DNA from: Hygrophila difformis
Taxonomy: Eukaryota; Streptophyta; Magnoliopsida; Lamiales; Acanthaceae
Direction: 5' to 3'
Assembly: GCA_030278955.1 (NCBI GenBank)
Contig: JAOANR010000001.1
Location: forward strand, 37,335,708 to 37,399,707
DNA: 64,000 bases
A model generated the notes under the pieces. It saw nothing but the letters and a program-made list of their open reading frames with translations. It had not been told where the DNA came from and did no database searches. The position numbers were made by a program, and so were the translations under genes. The number at the start of each line of letters is the position of its first letter. The stretch's first letter is position 1. Shown here one piece after another: positions 43,511-56,398 of the stretch.

Positions 43511-44820
43511 CCATTCCATCTTCGGTGACTGTAAGTAGATTTTTACTCTTTGGAGTAAGCCTTAATTTATTTAGCTTAAGCATAAATTTTAAATACCATT
43601 TTATTACTTTTAAATTTATGCTTATAGCTCCCTACTACTTTTGGATTATTGGTATGCCATTTTACTGTGCTTTATAATGTTCGCAACTATTCTCAAATCC
43701 TACGGATTTTTGAGCTCATTGTTACGGGGGCTGGGGTCTGGGTATGGACTGGCTGCCCAACTCCTACGTTGTTGTGCACTTAATCGCCACACGGGGACTC
43801 TTGGGGCTATCCAGGCAGGGCCATATCTGATTCCAGTGGTGGGTTTTGAGGAAATTTCTTACCTCCCCCACACCCTTGAGTGCATGTGGGACTTGAGTCC
43901 GACAAAACAGGGACCCCACATTCGTGTGGGACTAGAGCCCTAGAGCGGAACCCCACGTCACGGTGGCTGAGATACTCACATCTCGGTAACGCATACTGTT
44001 ATATTATCTGTTCCCGGGATATAGAATAATGTTTCGTGTATGTATAAATTATTCTCGTTTCAGCATGCCTTAGTCCATAACTGTTATTTTTAAATTATTT
44101 CTGCAATCCTACCTCCTCCGGGGGTAAACGTCTACTTACTCAGCGATTGTTTTCGCTGACTCTACACTTGTCCCATTTCCTTTCAGGTTTCAGATCTGCA
44201 AGGTTGATAGAGCATATTTTGCACGGGCACGGTATGGGGTATCATTTATAAGAAAATGTATTTTTAAATCTTCTTTGGGATGAAAACATATTACTTGGCA
44301 TAGATAAAAGTTTTGTGAGGCAAAAAATTTTAAGAAGTATTGGAAATCAATTATCGAGCATAAATAAATATTTGGGTTTTATCCCGTTTGTGCAAACCTT
44401 ATGCCCTACTGTTTAAACAATGCATTTTGCGTTTAACAGTGTTATTTTGAAATACGAGTTAGACAACCCCTTTTTTTATAATATTTTTCAAATGCGAGGT
44501 ACAACCCCTTTTTAAAATAAAAACTTCCATGGATTTATTCATGTTCTGTCGTTGAGCTCATTTGAGGAATGCGTTCCTCCGTTTTGGTTGTACAAATCAA
44601 CCGTTTTTGTTAAGCTTATTTTATACTCTACAGTATTATAAGCTTCATTGCGAATTATATGCTAGCTTGTCTGGAACGTGGTTAGCATATACATTCAGCT
44701 GTATTATTTATTCTAGCCTTAGCGTATTTCGGGCGGACCGTAATACGTGGCGGTAGCACCCCACCCATCATTCCCGCTCTTTTCTTCCGCTGTGTTTCTA
44801 GGAAAAATGGGGGTGTTACA
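43511..44820 (+). mobile_element. Solo LTR W, second part with predicted leader intron and hairpins
   Basis: Continues LTR W. GACT|GTAAGTAGA (43531) is a strong donor and CCATTTCCTTTCAG (44186) a strong acceptor, giving a 656-nt predicted intron. It holds paired segments: CCCACA/TGTGGG around 12 nt (43867-43890), CCCACA-TTCG-TGTGGG (43915-43930), and two GTGGGAC..GAG.CC units (43888-43900, 43928-43940) that resemble the E1 GTGGG-N7-CCC hairpins. Ends GGGGGTGTTACA, then TSD TAAAT. Confidence 0.82.
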
Positions 44821-44825
44821 TAAAT

Positions 44826-44991
44826 GACCAAATACGGTGGCCTAATAAGATAGCCCAAATAAACTAAAAGGCTAACAAAACCAACGGACTACAGAAACAA
44901 TATATATAATGAAGCCTAATAGCAATGCCTTGCTTCTAACAATCAGGCTTAACATTGCAGGTTGTAGTTTCAACAATTTCGTCTGAGTCAC
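44826..44991. other. Short original flank between W and E4
   Basis: 166 bp of non-repetitive sequence left between two insertions, ending with the E4 TSD GTCAC (44987-44991). No gene seen. Confidence 0.6.
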
Positions 44992-45744
44992 TGTTTGGAG
45001 AATGAACGGTTTCAGCAATATGAGAATGTCGAGTCGAGATTGGAACTCTTCCCGAAGACGTTTATGCCCCGGTAGTGCTCCGGCAATGACAGAACGTCCC
45101 CAAAGGTAAAACGACGAACGTCTCGACGTAGCAGCAGCGCAAACGTCGACGACCGGCGAACAATGCAAAGAACTGAGGGAGACGGGAGGAGAGGATATGC
45201 AGAAAGATGTAGAAAGGTATATGGATCCTAATGCCTGACGCTGCTATTTATAGGGGTTGGAGGAGACGTAACCGATGACGGGCACGGGCACGGGCCCAAA
45301 GCCCACCCAAAGCCCAATTACCAAGATCCAAGTCCAAGGGCACGGGCGCGGGCGATGGCGCGGCGCAGCGCGGCTCGGGACGGGACGGGACGGGCGCGCG
45401 TGTGTGGGCTTCCCCCGCACTTGACCAACCAGCATTAGTTTATTTGATTCTAACACGCAGAACAATATAAACCAATTCAACTCCCACTGTTTAAGCAATG
45501 TGGGATGCACCACCTTTAACCACTCTTTAACAACCATTCAAACACACAAACACAAGCGTTTCAACTAGCCGCATTCAATGAACCACTTCAACCACCTATT
45601 TCTCACTCACCCGACAACGGTTTTGAGAAAATAGATACACTACGACAATCTACGCGAAATGTAGAATTCGTATACGCTATTTAATTAACCACATTAAATA
45701 TCGTCATTACGCAAAATGGAGCTCAAAACCCCCTTTTTCCAACA
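44992..45744 (-). repeat. E4 3' LTR (753 bp)
   Basis: TGTTGG...CCAAACA on the minus strand. Contains CCCCTATAAATAGC (minus, about 45241-45255), a good TATA box, within the block not shared with the 5' LTR. Confidence 0.9.
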
Positions 45745-46312
45745 ATCCCCCACATGAGTGGAAATAACAGCAGTAGTGAATGCAATGCAAATGCAAATGC
45801 AAATGCCCCGACTCCTTCTTTAAAGAAAGGTTACTACACGGGTCTATGTAGTTTTTTGGCTTTGAACTTAAACCATATCAATATTATCGAGTATACAGGC
45901 GGAGTTGAGATTTTACTCTTGAAATATCCCCCACATTGTATACTAGACCAATAATAAAGAATCAGTAACTTTTCAGGCTCTTTGCCCGCTCTCACGTTTG
46001 GTTCCATTCCAGGCCATGGAAACCCCCTTTGGATTCATAAGTCTCTACTGAAGCGGCCGCACTTCTACTTATATCGGTGATTCGAACACGTATCGTGTCA
46101 TACATATATGAACACACAGTTCCAGAACCATTAAGAGTCATTAAACTCAACCTCTACCACAGACACGCATCAAACACTTCATCATTGCTTCTGAGGGAAA
46201 GGATGAAGATTATTCTTCAAAAGTGTTTAACATTTGAAATCATACATCTTAATTGTCCCTTTGAACCAAGTTTGTGGGATCTCCACGCATCATGGTTGGG
46301 TTACCAATGTAG

Positions 46313-49300
46313 TCATTCTTTATGTGTGGGTTTTAACCCCATTCCCTCTCGCAATTTGCAAAATTGATCTCTGTTGACAGCTTTTATTAATGGATCCGCT
46401 AGGTTATCTCCAGACTTCACATAAGTTAGAGAAATCACCCCACTAGAAATCAACTGCTTAACGGTATGATGTCGATGACGGATATGTCTCGACTTACCAT
46501 TATACATCTCACTTTGTGCCCTGCCAATAGCTGCTTGACTATCACAGTGTATCATTACTGTTGGCACAGGTTTCTTCCAACATGGCATTTCCTTGAGGAA
46601 ATTTTGAAGCCATTCGGCTTCTTCACCAGCTTTATCTAAAGCTATAAATTCATATTCCATGGTGGATCGGGCTATATACGTTTGTTTTTGTGACTTCCAA
46701 GACACAACCCCTCCAGCAATCGTGAATACATATCCACTTGTGGATAATGAATCACTTTTCTCTGATATCCAATCGACATCAGTGTACCCTTCAAGTAGGA
46801 GGATATCTCGTGTAATGTAACCCCAACTCTTGAGTATATTTCAGATATCTCAAGACTCTCATAATAGCCTTCCAATGCTCACGACTTGGATTGCTAGTAT
46901 GTCTACTCAGTTTCTTAACTGAATATGCAAGATCCGGGCGAGTACAATTAGTCAAGTACATTAAACTACCAATGATTCTTGCATACTCTTCTTGAGCAAC
47001 AGGTTCACCTCTGTTTACTCTCAACTTTTCACTGGGATCCATAGGCGTCTTTGCTGGACGACTATCATAAGCGTTGAATTTACTTAACACTTTCTCAATG
47101 TAATGAGACTGAGAAAGAACAATCCCTTCGGGATGCCTTATGATTTTTATCCCTAATATGACATCGGCTACACCCATGTCTTTCATGTCAAAATTCCTTT
47201 TTAACATGTTCTTGGTCTGAATAATCATATTCAAATCACTGTCCATGATCAACATGTCATCTACATACAAGCAAACTATAACAAATTTGTCTGTTTCTCC
47301 CTTGTAGTAAACGCATTTATCACATTCATTATACTTGAACCCATTTGACAACATCACATTATCAAACTTCAAGTGCCACTGCTTAGGCGCTTGTTTCAGA
47401 CCATACAGTGATTTAACCAGTTTGCAGACTTTATGCTCTTGCCCTTGAACAACAAAGCCTTCTGGTTGATTCATATAAATCTCTTCATCTAGATCACCAT
47501 TTAAGAACGCAGTCTTAACATCCATTTGATGTATCTCAAGATTGTAAAGTGCAACAATTGAGAGAAACACTCGAATGGAGGTGATTCTGGATACCGGAGA
47601 ATAAGTATCAACATAATTATCTCATTCCTTCTGTCTAAAGCCCTGAACTACAAGGCGAGCCTTGTATTTATCGATCTATCCATCGGCTTTATACTTTCTT
47701 TTAAGGGTTTACAACCTTTCAGTAGATCAGTAAGAACCCAAGTGCGATTTTGCATAATGGAGTCTAACTCACTGTTTATGGCTTCTTGCCATAACGCAGC
47801 ATCTGGTCGAGCCAGAGCTTCACTCACAGTTCTTGGCTCGTTATCTAACATAAAAGTGACGAAATCCGGACCAAAAGTTTTAGCCACTTTGGCCCTATGG
47901 CTACGACGAAGTTCAACTGGTTCAGGAGAAATACTTCCCTTGTCAGTTTGTTTCGGCTGATCAGAGCTCGTAGCTTCATCAAACGTTCTTTTATTTGAAC
48001 ATTCCACTTTATCCTTGTAAGGATATATGTCTTCAAAAAACACGGCGTTCCTTGATTCAAATATCGTTCCTTCACTTATACCAGATATTTCTGACTTATC
48101 TACCAGGAAACGATACGCGCTACTGTTAAGGGAATACCCTATAAAGATACAGTCAACTGTTTTGGGGCCGATTGTAACTTGTTTAGGAGGTGGCACCTCA
48201 ACTTTAGCCAAGCACCCCCACACTTTGAGGTATTTGAAAGAAGGTTTTCTACCTTTCCATAACTCGTAAGGCGTTACTTCTTTACCTTTGTGAGGTATTT
48301 TATTTAAAATATAATTAGCTGTTAAAACAACTTCCCCCCACAAGTTCTGGGGTAACCCTGAACTGATCAACAAGGCATTCATCATATCCTTTAGCGTAAG
48401 GTTCTTACGTTCCGCAACACCATTGGACTGCGGTGAATATGGAGCTGTAGTTTGATGAATTATTCCGGACCCGGCACACAATTCAGCAAATGGAGCAACG
48501 TATTCTCCTCCTCGATCACTCCGAATAAACTTAATTCGGCTATTCAATTGAGTTTCAGCCTCAAGCTTGAAGTTCTTAAAAGCTTCAATAGCTTCATCTT
48601 TGCTTCTCAACAAATAAAGATAGCAATAACGAGTGCTATCATCAATAAAAGTAATAAAATACTTTTTACCATCCCGAGTTTGCAAAGATCTAAAATCACA
48701 TACATCAGTATGAATTAAATCCAGGGGTTTAGTATTTCTTTCAACACTTGGAAATGGAAGTTTTGTCATTTTCGCTTCAACACAAATATCACATTTGTTT
48801 TTATCGTTGAATTCCATTTCTTTAAGTAAATTTAAATTTACCAATCTCTTTATGGCATTTTTATTTGCATGTCCAAGTCTACAATGCCATAAATTAAAAC
48901 ACTCAAGCAAGTAAGAAGAACCTTCAATTTTATTACCAGAAGCTTGCTCAACAACTTGGCGTTTAGCCAATACATTAAACTTGAAAAGACCATTGGTGAG
49001 ATAACCTCTACCAAGGAATTTTCTAACTTAGTCATGATAAACTTATCAGATTCAGAAACAATTTTAAAACCACTACTAACTAACAGCGAACCAGAAACCA
49101 AATTCTTCTAGATATCAGGGACATGCATCACATCCTTCAGAGTCAAGTTTTTGCCACTAGTCAGCCTCAGTACCACATTCCTAATGCCAACCACATCAGA
49201 TGATGCTTGGTTTCCATGTGCAGCTTTCTGCCTTCAACAGTCCGGTATGAAGTAAAGAACTCCCTGTTGGCAACCACATGACACGAAGCCCCGGTATCAA

Positions 49301-50718
49301 CAAACCAACCTTTAGCATCATCAATATGCAAAGCTTCAGACACCACTGCACAAAGGTTGTCTTCCCAACCGCCAGGTTCAGCCTGTACCACGTTAGCGGC
49401 AGGCTTAGCAGGCTTCTTCTTCTTCGGCTTCGGGCACTGATTTGCAAAGTGCCCAACCTTGCCACAGTTGTGGCAATTCCCAGAGAACTTCTTCCTCTTT
49501 TGGTCATCGGCAACCGCTTTGCCTTTACCCTCAGCGGTCGGCTGCTTGCGTTTACCGGCCGTTTCAGTCAAGTTGGCCTTAGCCTCCACAGAATGGCTCC
49601 TTAACACGGCCTTGCGGTTATCTTCCTCGATTCTGATCCGTGTAATAAGATCTTCAAGGGACATTTCCTTTTGTTTGTGCATCAAGTAGTTCTTGAAGTC
49701 TTTCCACGAAGGAGGCAACTTCTCGATCACCGCAGTGTTGAACGCATCAGGCAATTGCATTCCCTCAGCGTGAACGCCATGTATCAGTAATTGAAACTCT
49801 TGAACTTGTTCAACCACTGAGCGCCCGTCAACCATCTGAAAACCCAGATATTTGGAAACGACATGCTTTTTGTACCAGCATCCTCCGTTTTGTACTTTCG
49901 TTCCAACTGAATCCACAATTCCTTTGCACCTTTTACAGAAGAGTACACCGCGTACAAAGGATCCGTGAGAGCACTCAGAATGAAATTCTTACACATGAAA
50001 TCACCGTGAATCCATTGTTCAAAGGTGAAGATCTTCTGAGGATCGGTCTCCATCTCAGACTGGGACGGCCGGCTGCTCCTTAAAAACACGGCCAAACCAA
50101 GAGTGGTAAGATAGAACAACATCTTCTGCTGCCACGTCTTGAAATCACGCCCGTCAAACTTTGACGGCTTCTCAGCCACTCCAAATGACCTTGGCAACGC
50201 CATAGGAACGGAACCCTTTGACGGCCCAATGCCCGGCACGAAGGCCAGCTCCGACTGAACATAAGTTGGCAAACTAGTGGTCAGCGGCCCACTGCCCGGT
50301 TGCAAACTGGTGTTCATATTATTATTAAGTCCTGCGGGTGTAACCCGACCGTTAGTCCAGGAAAAGGTAAAGACGCCCCAACCGAAACGTTGGGCTGGAA
50401 AGAAACGGTTCCAAACGAATGTCCAGAAATAAACTGCCCAGAATTAGGCAAGACACACCCGCCAGTGTTAGGCATCGACGACGGGGGCAAGAAGACCATC
50501 GTTGGATCAAGCAAGTATTGATCGATAGAGCCGTTTGGATCTGCCGTCGGCAGCGGCATCGGATGCAGCATTGCGGGCGGAGGAGCGACAACAGGTGCGG
50601 TCAGCATTGACGGCACTGTTGCGGTTGGTGTAACGACAGTGGACGCCTGGACAGATCTAGGCATGGAAACGGAGGCGGTGGCGACAGCGGTGGTTGAAAC
50701 GTCAGTGGAACCGTCCAT
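46313..50718 (-). pseudogene. gag-pol: E4 gag-pol (copia), multiple frameshifts
   Basis: Pieces in order on the minus strand. Gag starts MDGSTDV at 50718 and shifts frame at 50314-50317 (ATGA overlap). Gag core (KPSKFDGRDFKTWQQK) runs to about 49850, then another shift. The zinc knuckle CHNCGKVGHFANQC lies near 49450 and protease VDTGASCHV near 49290. After a further shift, integrase has zinc HCRLGH/CDIC (about 48890-48790) and a D-D-E core (to about 48410). Then come RT with YVDDM (about 47250), a break near 46800, and RNase H to 46313. At least four frame changes plus stops make it inactive. Confidence 0.9.
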
Positions 50719-50736
50719 GTTATAAACGCCTTGTGC

Positions 50737-51559
50737 TGTTTGGAGAATGAACGGTTTCAGCAATACGAGAACGTCGAGTCGAGATTGGAACTCTTCCCGC
50801 AAGACGTTTATGCCCCGGTAGTGCTCCGGCAACGGCAGAACATCCCCAAAGGTAAAACGACGAACGTCTCGCAGCACCGCAAACGTCGACGACTGGCGAA
50901 CAATGAAAAGAACTGAGGGAGTCGGGAGGAGAGGATATGCAGAAAGATGTAGAAAGGTATATGCAAAAAGACGTAACTAACAAAGGCTTTGATGGGTATT
51001 GATGGGGCGGTTTCAGCAGTTGATTCAAATAGTTTTCAACAACTGTTGAAATCAAAGTGGGCTTCAAGGACTGGGCTTGGCATGTGCCTGACAAATAAAT
51101 TGTCTAAAAAGATAGACAGGCCCAAAGCCCACCCAAAGCCCAATTACCAAGTCCAAGTCCACGGGTGACGCCGACGCGACGGCGGCGGCGCAGCGCGGCT
51201 CGGGACGGGCGCGCGCGTGTGGGCTTCCCCCGCACTTGACCAACCAGCATTAGTTTATTTAATTCTAACACGCAGAACAATATAAACCAATTCAACTCCC
51301 ACTGTTTAAGCAATGTGGGATGCGCCACCTTTAACCACTCTTTAACAACCATTCAAACACACAAACGCAAGCGTTTCAACTAGCCGCATTCAATGACCCA
51401 CTTCAACCACCTATTTCTCACTCACCCGACAACGGTTTTGAGAAAATAGATACACTACGACAATCTACGCGAAATGTAGAATTCGTATACGCTATTTGAT
51501 TAACCACATTAAATATCGTCATTGCGCAAAATGGAGCTCAAAACCCCTTTTTCCAACAG
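50737..51559 (-). repeat. E4 5' LTR (823 bp)
   Basis: Pairs with 44992-45744 except that 50964-51119 replaces the TATA-bearing block with unrelated sequence, in which I see no good TATA box. Followed by TSD GTCAC. Confidence 0.9.
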
Positions 51560-51564
51560 TCACA

Positions 51565-52051
51565 CCTACCACTCATGGGCTCCTTGGTGTCACCTGGAAT
51601 AAAAACCCTTTTCACGAAACTTCAAAACTAATATGGTAAGCTATGTACGTGGCTTTAAGTGCCAGAACTAAGATCTTTAATAAAAGTGAATTAATTTTTT
51701 TGTATGACGATATCAAATAATACTACCTGAGTATGAAAAAATGGATATTGTTTGCTGTCCCTGGTTGCAGTAAAGCTTCTTCCATAGATGTTATCTCCAT
51801 GATCAATTTGTCGTGTCATGGGTGTGATATCTCCATGTATCTCTCTTTTCCTACAATTGAACACTAGATATATTATTAATGTGTCGAACTTCAAACTAGG
51901 GTCTTCTTTAGCGTGCAGAAACTTCCCCAGGAAAACAATATCTTTAAAAGCGCATATTATAGAAAAAGATAATTCTGAATATCGTATACTTCAAAAGTCT
52001 TTATGATTTTAGACCACCGCAAACAACGCCAATTATTGAAATACTATACCA
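51565..52051. other. Downstream flank of the NLR gene
   Basis: AT-rich; no ORF or element recognised. Probably NLR 3' UTR and terminator region on the minus strand. Confidence 0.5.
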
Positions 52052-54651
52052 CTACAATGACATACCAGAATACCCAAGGTCCCGTATGTGAACTTGGAGC
52101 ACATCATTTCCCATGCTCTGTTGCTCTTCTTGGATCAGGATAAGCTGAATTTGCAACCCGTTTGCTTCCACGCACTCAATCACCTTAAGAGTCGGAATGT
52201 CTTCGATTTCAAGAGGGATCATTTACATGTTATTGCAGCCACTGATTACAAGGTATTCGAGGCATGGAAAGTGACTGTTTTCAGCTAGCCAGAACTTGAG
52301 ATTTAAGCAACTCAACAACAAGAATTTTAGTTGGGTAAATTCACCATGCGTCGGTTCCCATTCTTCTCCCACGAATGAACTTGTTCCTAATTTCAGCGCT
52401 TGCAGATTTGGCAACGAACCTACCACTGTCAACACTTCCCATAGAAGTTCACAATAATCAAGAGATAACTTTTTGAGATTGGATGGGAAAGCGATGCTTG
52501 TTAGCAAATGCTTAGAATACACGCGATCAGAGTAGGAAAATTCGATCTTTAGTTCCTCAAGTTGCTTTAGATGGACCAAGTTTTTGAGTCTACTAATACT
52601 AGATTCATCTTCTACCAATATTATTTTCAATTTTCTAAGGTTGGGAATCATTTCAATGGCCTCTTTCGTGAATTCCCAATTCAGAACTTTCCCTAGAGTT
52701 TGCAGGCATTCTAGTTTTTGGACATGATTGCCAGAAGCTGTGGAAATGGATGGCAAAAATGCTTGGGGAACTACTACATGCCGTAGATGTACCATCATCC
52801 AAATTTGAGGAGGTAGGTAGAGTGTGTGGCGGGTATAAGTATGAATAATAAGTGTTTGAAGATATGGAAGCATGCATATTGATAAAAGAACGAAAGGTCT
52901 ATATGGGGAGTGGAAGCTCAAGTACCTGAGATAAAATAGTTGAAAGATTGTATCGGTGACACAACATTCATCGATGGAATTCAATACTCTCAACAACTTA
53001 ATGTTTTCCCATTCATAACAGAACCTGCTGTGTTCTGGACTGAAGTTTATGGAGCGTATCATTTTGTTGCCTTGCGGATACAGAAGCCCTCTCTTGTACT
53101 CCTCGTGAAAGAAATATTCATTGAAAGCTCTTTGTTTACAAAAATCCTTCAATAGATCATGCATGCTGCAAAATTTTGATCTCCCATTGGGCCTCTTCCC
53201 GGTGATGAGAACAAGATTTCTCTTGACGAGATCCTGCAAGCATTCCTCTGCTACATCTTCTAGAATTTTGGATCTCTGTGTTGGTTGCAAAAATCCTTCA
53301 GCAACCCAAAGTCTAATGAGATCAGAAACTTTGATTTCATAATCCTCAGGAAACCTACCCATGTATAAAAGTAGGCCTTTAATTGATGAGGCAAATGATG
53401 ATAACTTAGTGATAATATGCTAGAGATGTGGTCGTCAGTCTTTCCCAAAATTGTCGTAACATTTGCTGCAATCTTCTTCCAGTTCTCCGGTGTCTTGTCA
53501 CCGGATAGGATTCCAGCAACGACTACTATTGCAAGCGGAAGCCCACAACATTTACTTACAATGAAGTTTCCGATATCCTTCAATTTGGGAGGGCAAGATT
53601 CTTTGGCAAAAACCTTCTGCTGAAGTAAACTCCAACTGTGGTGCTCATTAAGGAACTTCATCTCATGAATAAAAGCAGGATTACTTGTGTATTGGGCAAC
53701 ATCTAGCAATCGAGTCCTTAGAATGATCCGACTTCCGTTACCATCATTCGGGCATATCCACTTCATCGCGTCGTTCCAAAATTTAGTGTCCCATACATCG
53801 TCCACCACAATGAGGTATCTCCTCCCTTTCAAACATTTGTATATAGTCTCCTTGAATTCCAGATCATCGTCGAGTAACTCATCCGGCTTTAAGCTCGAGA
53901 TGCTCTTCGCCAAGGATCTAATAATGCCGTGAAGAACCCTTTTCATGTTAAAATCTTGAGATACAGCCACCCAAGCACGACAATCAAAGTGATACTTTAC
54001 AAGAGCATCATCAAAGGTATGTCTGGCCAAAGTAGTTTTACCTATCCCACCCATCCCGACAATTGGAATGACTTGGAGTTTGGATGAATGTCCGCAGAGC
54101 TTATCTTTTATGACAGTCAAGTCCTCATCAAATCCCACCATGATGTTGTCGGCAGTAGAAGGAGCCTCTTCTGATACACTAGGATAGGATGCATCCCAAT
54201 CAAGCCTCAAGCCTTCACTCCTTCGCTGTTCCTTGATCGACTTTATCTCTTCCACCACAAGATCGATTTCCTTCTCCACTTTATGCAATTTTTTTACACA
54301 CTTCTTCTCACTTCTCTTGTCTCGATACAGCTGAATCTTTTTCATTACGCCAGTTCTATTTCGGGAACTAAAGTTTCTCTCTTGGAGAGTGACGCGATTC
54401 AAGATATCTAACTCGATAATATCTTGTGCTCGATATGCAGCATCCCTGATCCGTCCTTCCACGCGGGCGTTGACTTTGTCTCCCTTGGATGAATAATCTT
54501 GCAAGGATTCTTCGAGTAGTAGGGCGAATTTCTGACGAAGAGATTTGACAACATGATGCTTGCCAAGAGGAAAAGTGGGAGGATACCCATCGCCGAGGAT
54601 TATATCGTGGAGCAACTGCACGAGAGAAGCAAGAGCAGCATAATATGCCAT
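52052..54651 (-). pseudogene. CC-NB-ARC-LRR disease resistance gene (R1/RPP13-like), broken
   Basis: Start chosen at MAYYAALASLVQLL (54651). An Rx-type coiled-coil domain (residues about 1-150) is followed by NB-ARC: P-loop GMGGIGKTT (about residue 200), kinase-2 YLIVVDDVWD, RNBS-B GSRIILRTR, GLPL as CCGLPLAI, and MHD as CSMHDLL. Leucine-rich repeats follow to the end. About 866 codons, usual for this family. Two lesions: a one-base deletion near 53350, where the LKAYF/YMGRFP junction changes frame, and an in-frame TAA (52223-52225) after CNNM, beyond which about 57 more codons stay open to TAG 52052. Functional relatives are intracellular immune receptors that detect pathogen effectors. With both lesions the product would stop after the NB-ARC GLPL region. 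No intron is evident. The only host gene clearly recognised here. Confidence 0.9.
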
Positions 54652-55442
54652 TTCCAGATTCACCTGACAGATTTCCCACAGCAGGGCTTTAATACAGGTG
54701 ATCGATCTCTATAAATTATGTTAGAAAGAAAAGAGGAATTAATTTTTCTAATTCTTTTATGAGAAATGACCCTTAACACTCCCAATTAGAAATATGAATT
54801 GAATTGATTGGAGATGAGATGTTGAAGTGTTTAACTTCCATGGGTTCCATTCCCATCTACTCTTAGTCACTTCTTTTTCTTCATTTCTAATTTATGTGGC
54901 ATAAACCTAGCTTTAAAAATAAATAATAACAAAAAAAAGAAAAAAAAAACATACGAGTAGCTTAATTTAATTGGTCAAGTTTGTTAGAATGTCGTAATTG
55001 TGGAAAAGTAGGACGAGTGCTTGAGGAAATTGATGACGAAATTCGTAGTAATAGCGATTGCCATACCGACATCCACTAGCCCGATGCACCTCTTTTGTTG
55101 GCTTTAATTTCTTATTAGGTCCCATGTTTTGAATTATTTGTTTTGGTCTTTGAATATTCCGGGCATTCATAAGGCCATATTAGGTTATCTCCAATCCATA
55201 ATTCTATTTTACAGTTGCATTATCCCTATTTTATAATTTTTAATTTAATTATTTCTCTTTAATCCACAACTTTATATTTCCCTCTACAATAAAATATTCT
55301 GTTTTGATTCTTCCATTACTATTCATATTATATTTCATCTATCAATTATTTTTCATACATATTTTTTAGGGAAAATACCAAATAAATAACCAATACCAAA
55401 AGAACTTACCTCTTTAGTATCCCCAACAATTTTTCTTCCTCT
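54652..55442. other. NLR upstream region
   Basis: Probable promoter of the NLR gene: minus-strand TAATTTATAGAG (about 54705-54718) is a TATA-like element 60 bp before the start codon. The remainder is AT-rich with poly-A runs. No other gene seen. Confidence 0.4.
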
Positions 55443-56054
55443 AAATCTGTAATACCCGCAAAATTAGTCAAACGCAACTTCGAGGACAAAGTTGATTCTT
55501 AAGGACGGTAGACTGTAATACCCGCGAAATTAGTCATATAAATAAATAAAATAAATCAACACATAAATAAATAAATAAAGATAAAAAGGAGGGATTGAAT
55601 TTAATTTAAGGAATAAAAAGGAATTTAATTCCCGAGAGCCCGTGAAGTCGAGAATAATCTAATTAGATAAATTATTGCACGGGAACCCAATTGTTGATGG
55701 ACTCAGTATTTCGAATACGTAAATAAAATGAGATCCAAATGAAGTTAAGATAAGAATTTAAAGCCCAAGAATAGCCCGAAAATCGAAGCCCAAGAATGTA
55801 GAGGGATAGAAGTCCGCAAGAGAAGAGAAAAGGCCCGACGGATCGCACGACCCGGCCCAGACCACGGCCCAGACTGGGCCGGCGCGGTCGCCGCGCGGTC
55901 CGCAGTGGAAAACACGCCACGGGCATGCCGTTAGCGGCAGTTGCGCAGTTGCGAGATTTCCTCGCCCGATTTCGGATTTTTCGAGTTTGTTGCTTACCTT
56001 GCGGCCCAAGACTCTCTATATCTGACCTTGGACGACTCGAACCCCTTTGGAATC

Positions 56055-56062
56055 TATAAATA
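56055..56062 (+). promoter_or_regulatory. TATA box of LTR V
   Basis: CTATAAATACCCCC, a textbook plant TATA box, 344 nt upstream of the predicted leader-intron donor. Confidence 0.7.
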
Positions 56063-56398
56063 CCCCCTTGATTTGCCCCGTACGCCTTTTAAACACCTTC
56101 ACAAAATTTTACTCTCATTTGGAACCCGAAAACCCTAGTTCTAGGCCGTCGGAAGCAAGAAGTCAGCAAAGGAAGAAGTTTCTGGACGAATTTAAAGACT
56201 TCCGAGCGTAGGTGAAAAGTGGGGTAAGAAATTTGTCCACATTTTCTATCCAAAATTTGAATACTAATCTAACTTAGCACTATTCCTTTTTCTAAAACGC
56301 GATTCGAATCAAGAAGGGGGAGTACGAAGGATTTAGGAGACAAACTGCGAATTCGAAGGCCACGATATCGAATTAGAAGAGCCGTTGATCCAATCCGA

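Larger units (their letters stand above)
44992..51559 (-). mobile_element. E4: Ty1/copia element, decayed gag-pol
   Basis: LTRs 44992-45744 (3') and 50737-51559 (5') with TSD GTCAC (44987-44991, 51560-51564). The minus-strand order gag, protease, integrase, RT, RNase H (integrase before RT) identifies copia. A purine tract GTGGGGGAT (minus, 45745-45753) adjoins the 3' LTR. The interior has several frameshifts. The two LTRs are alike except for one block (45234-45293 against 50964-51119) that shows no similarity. I do not assign a copia lineage. Confidence 0.93.
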
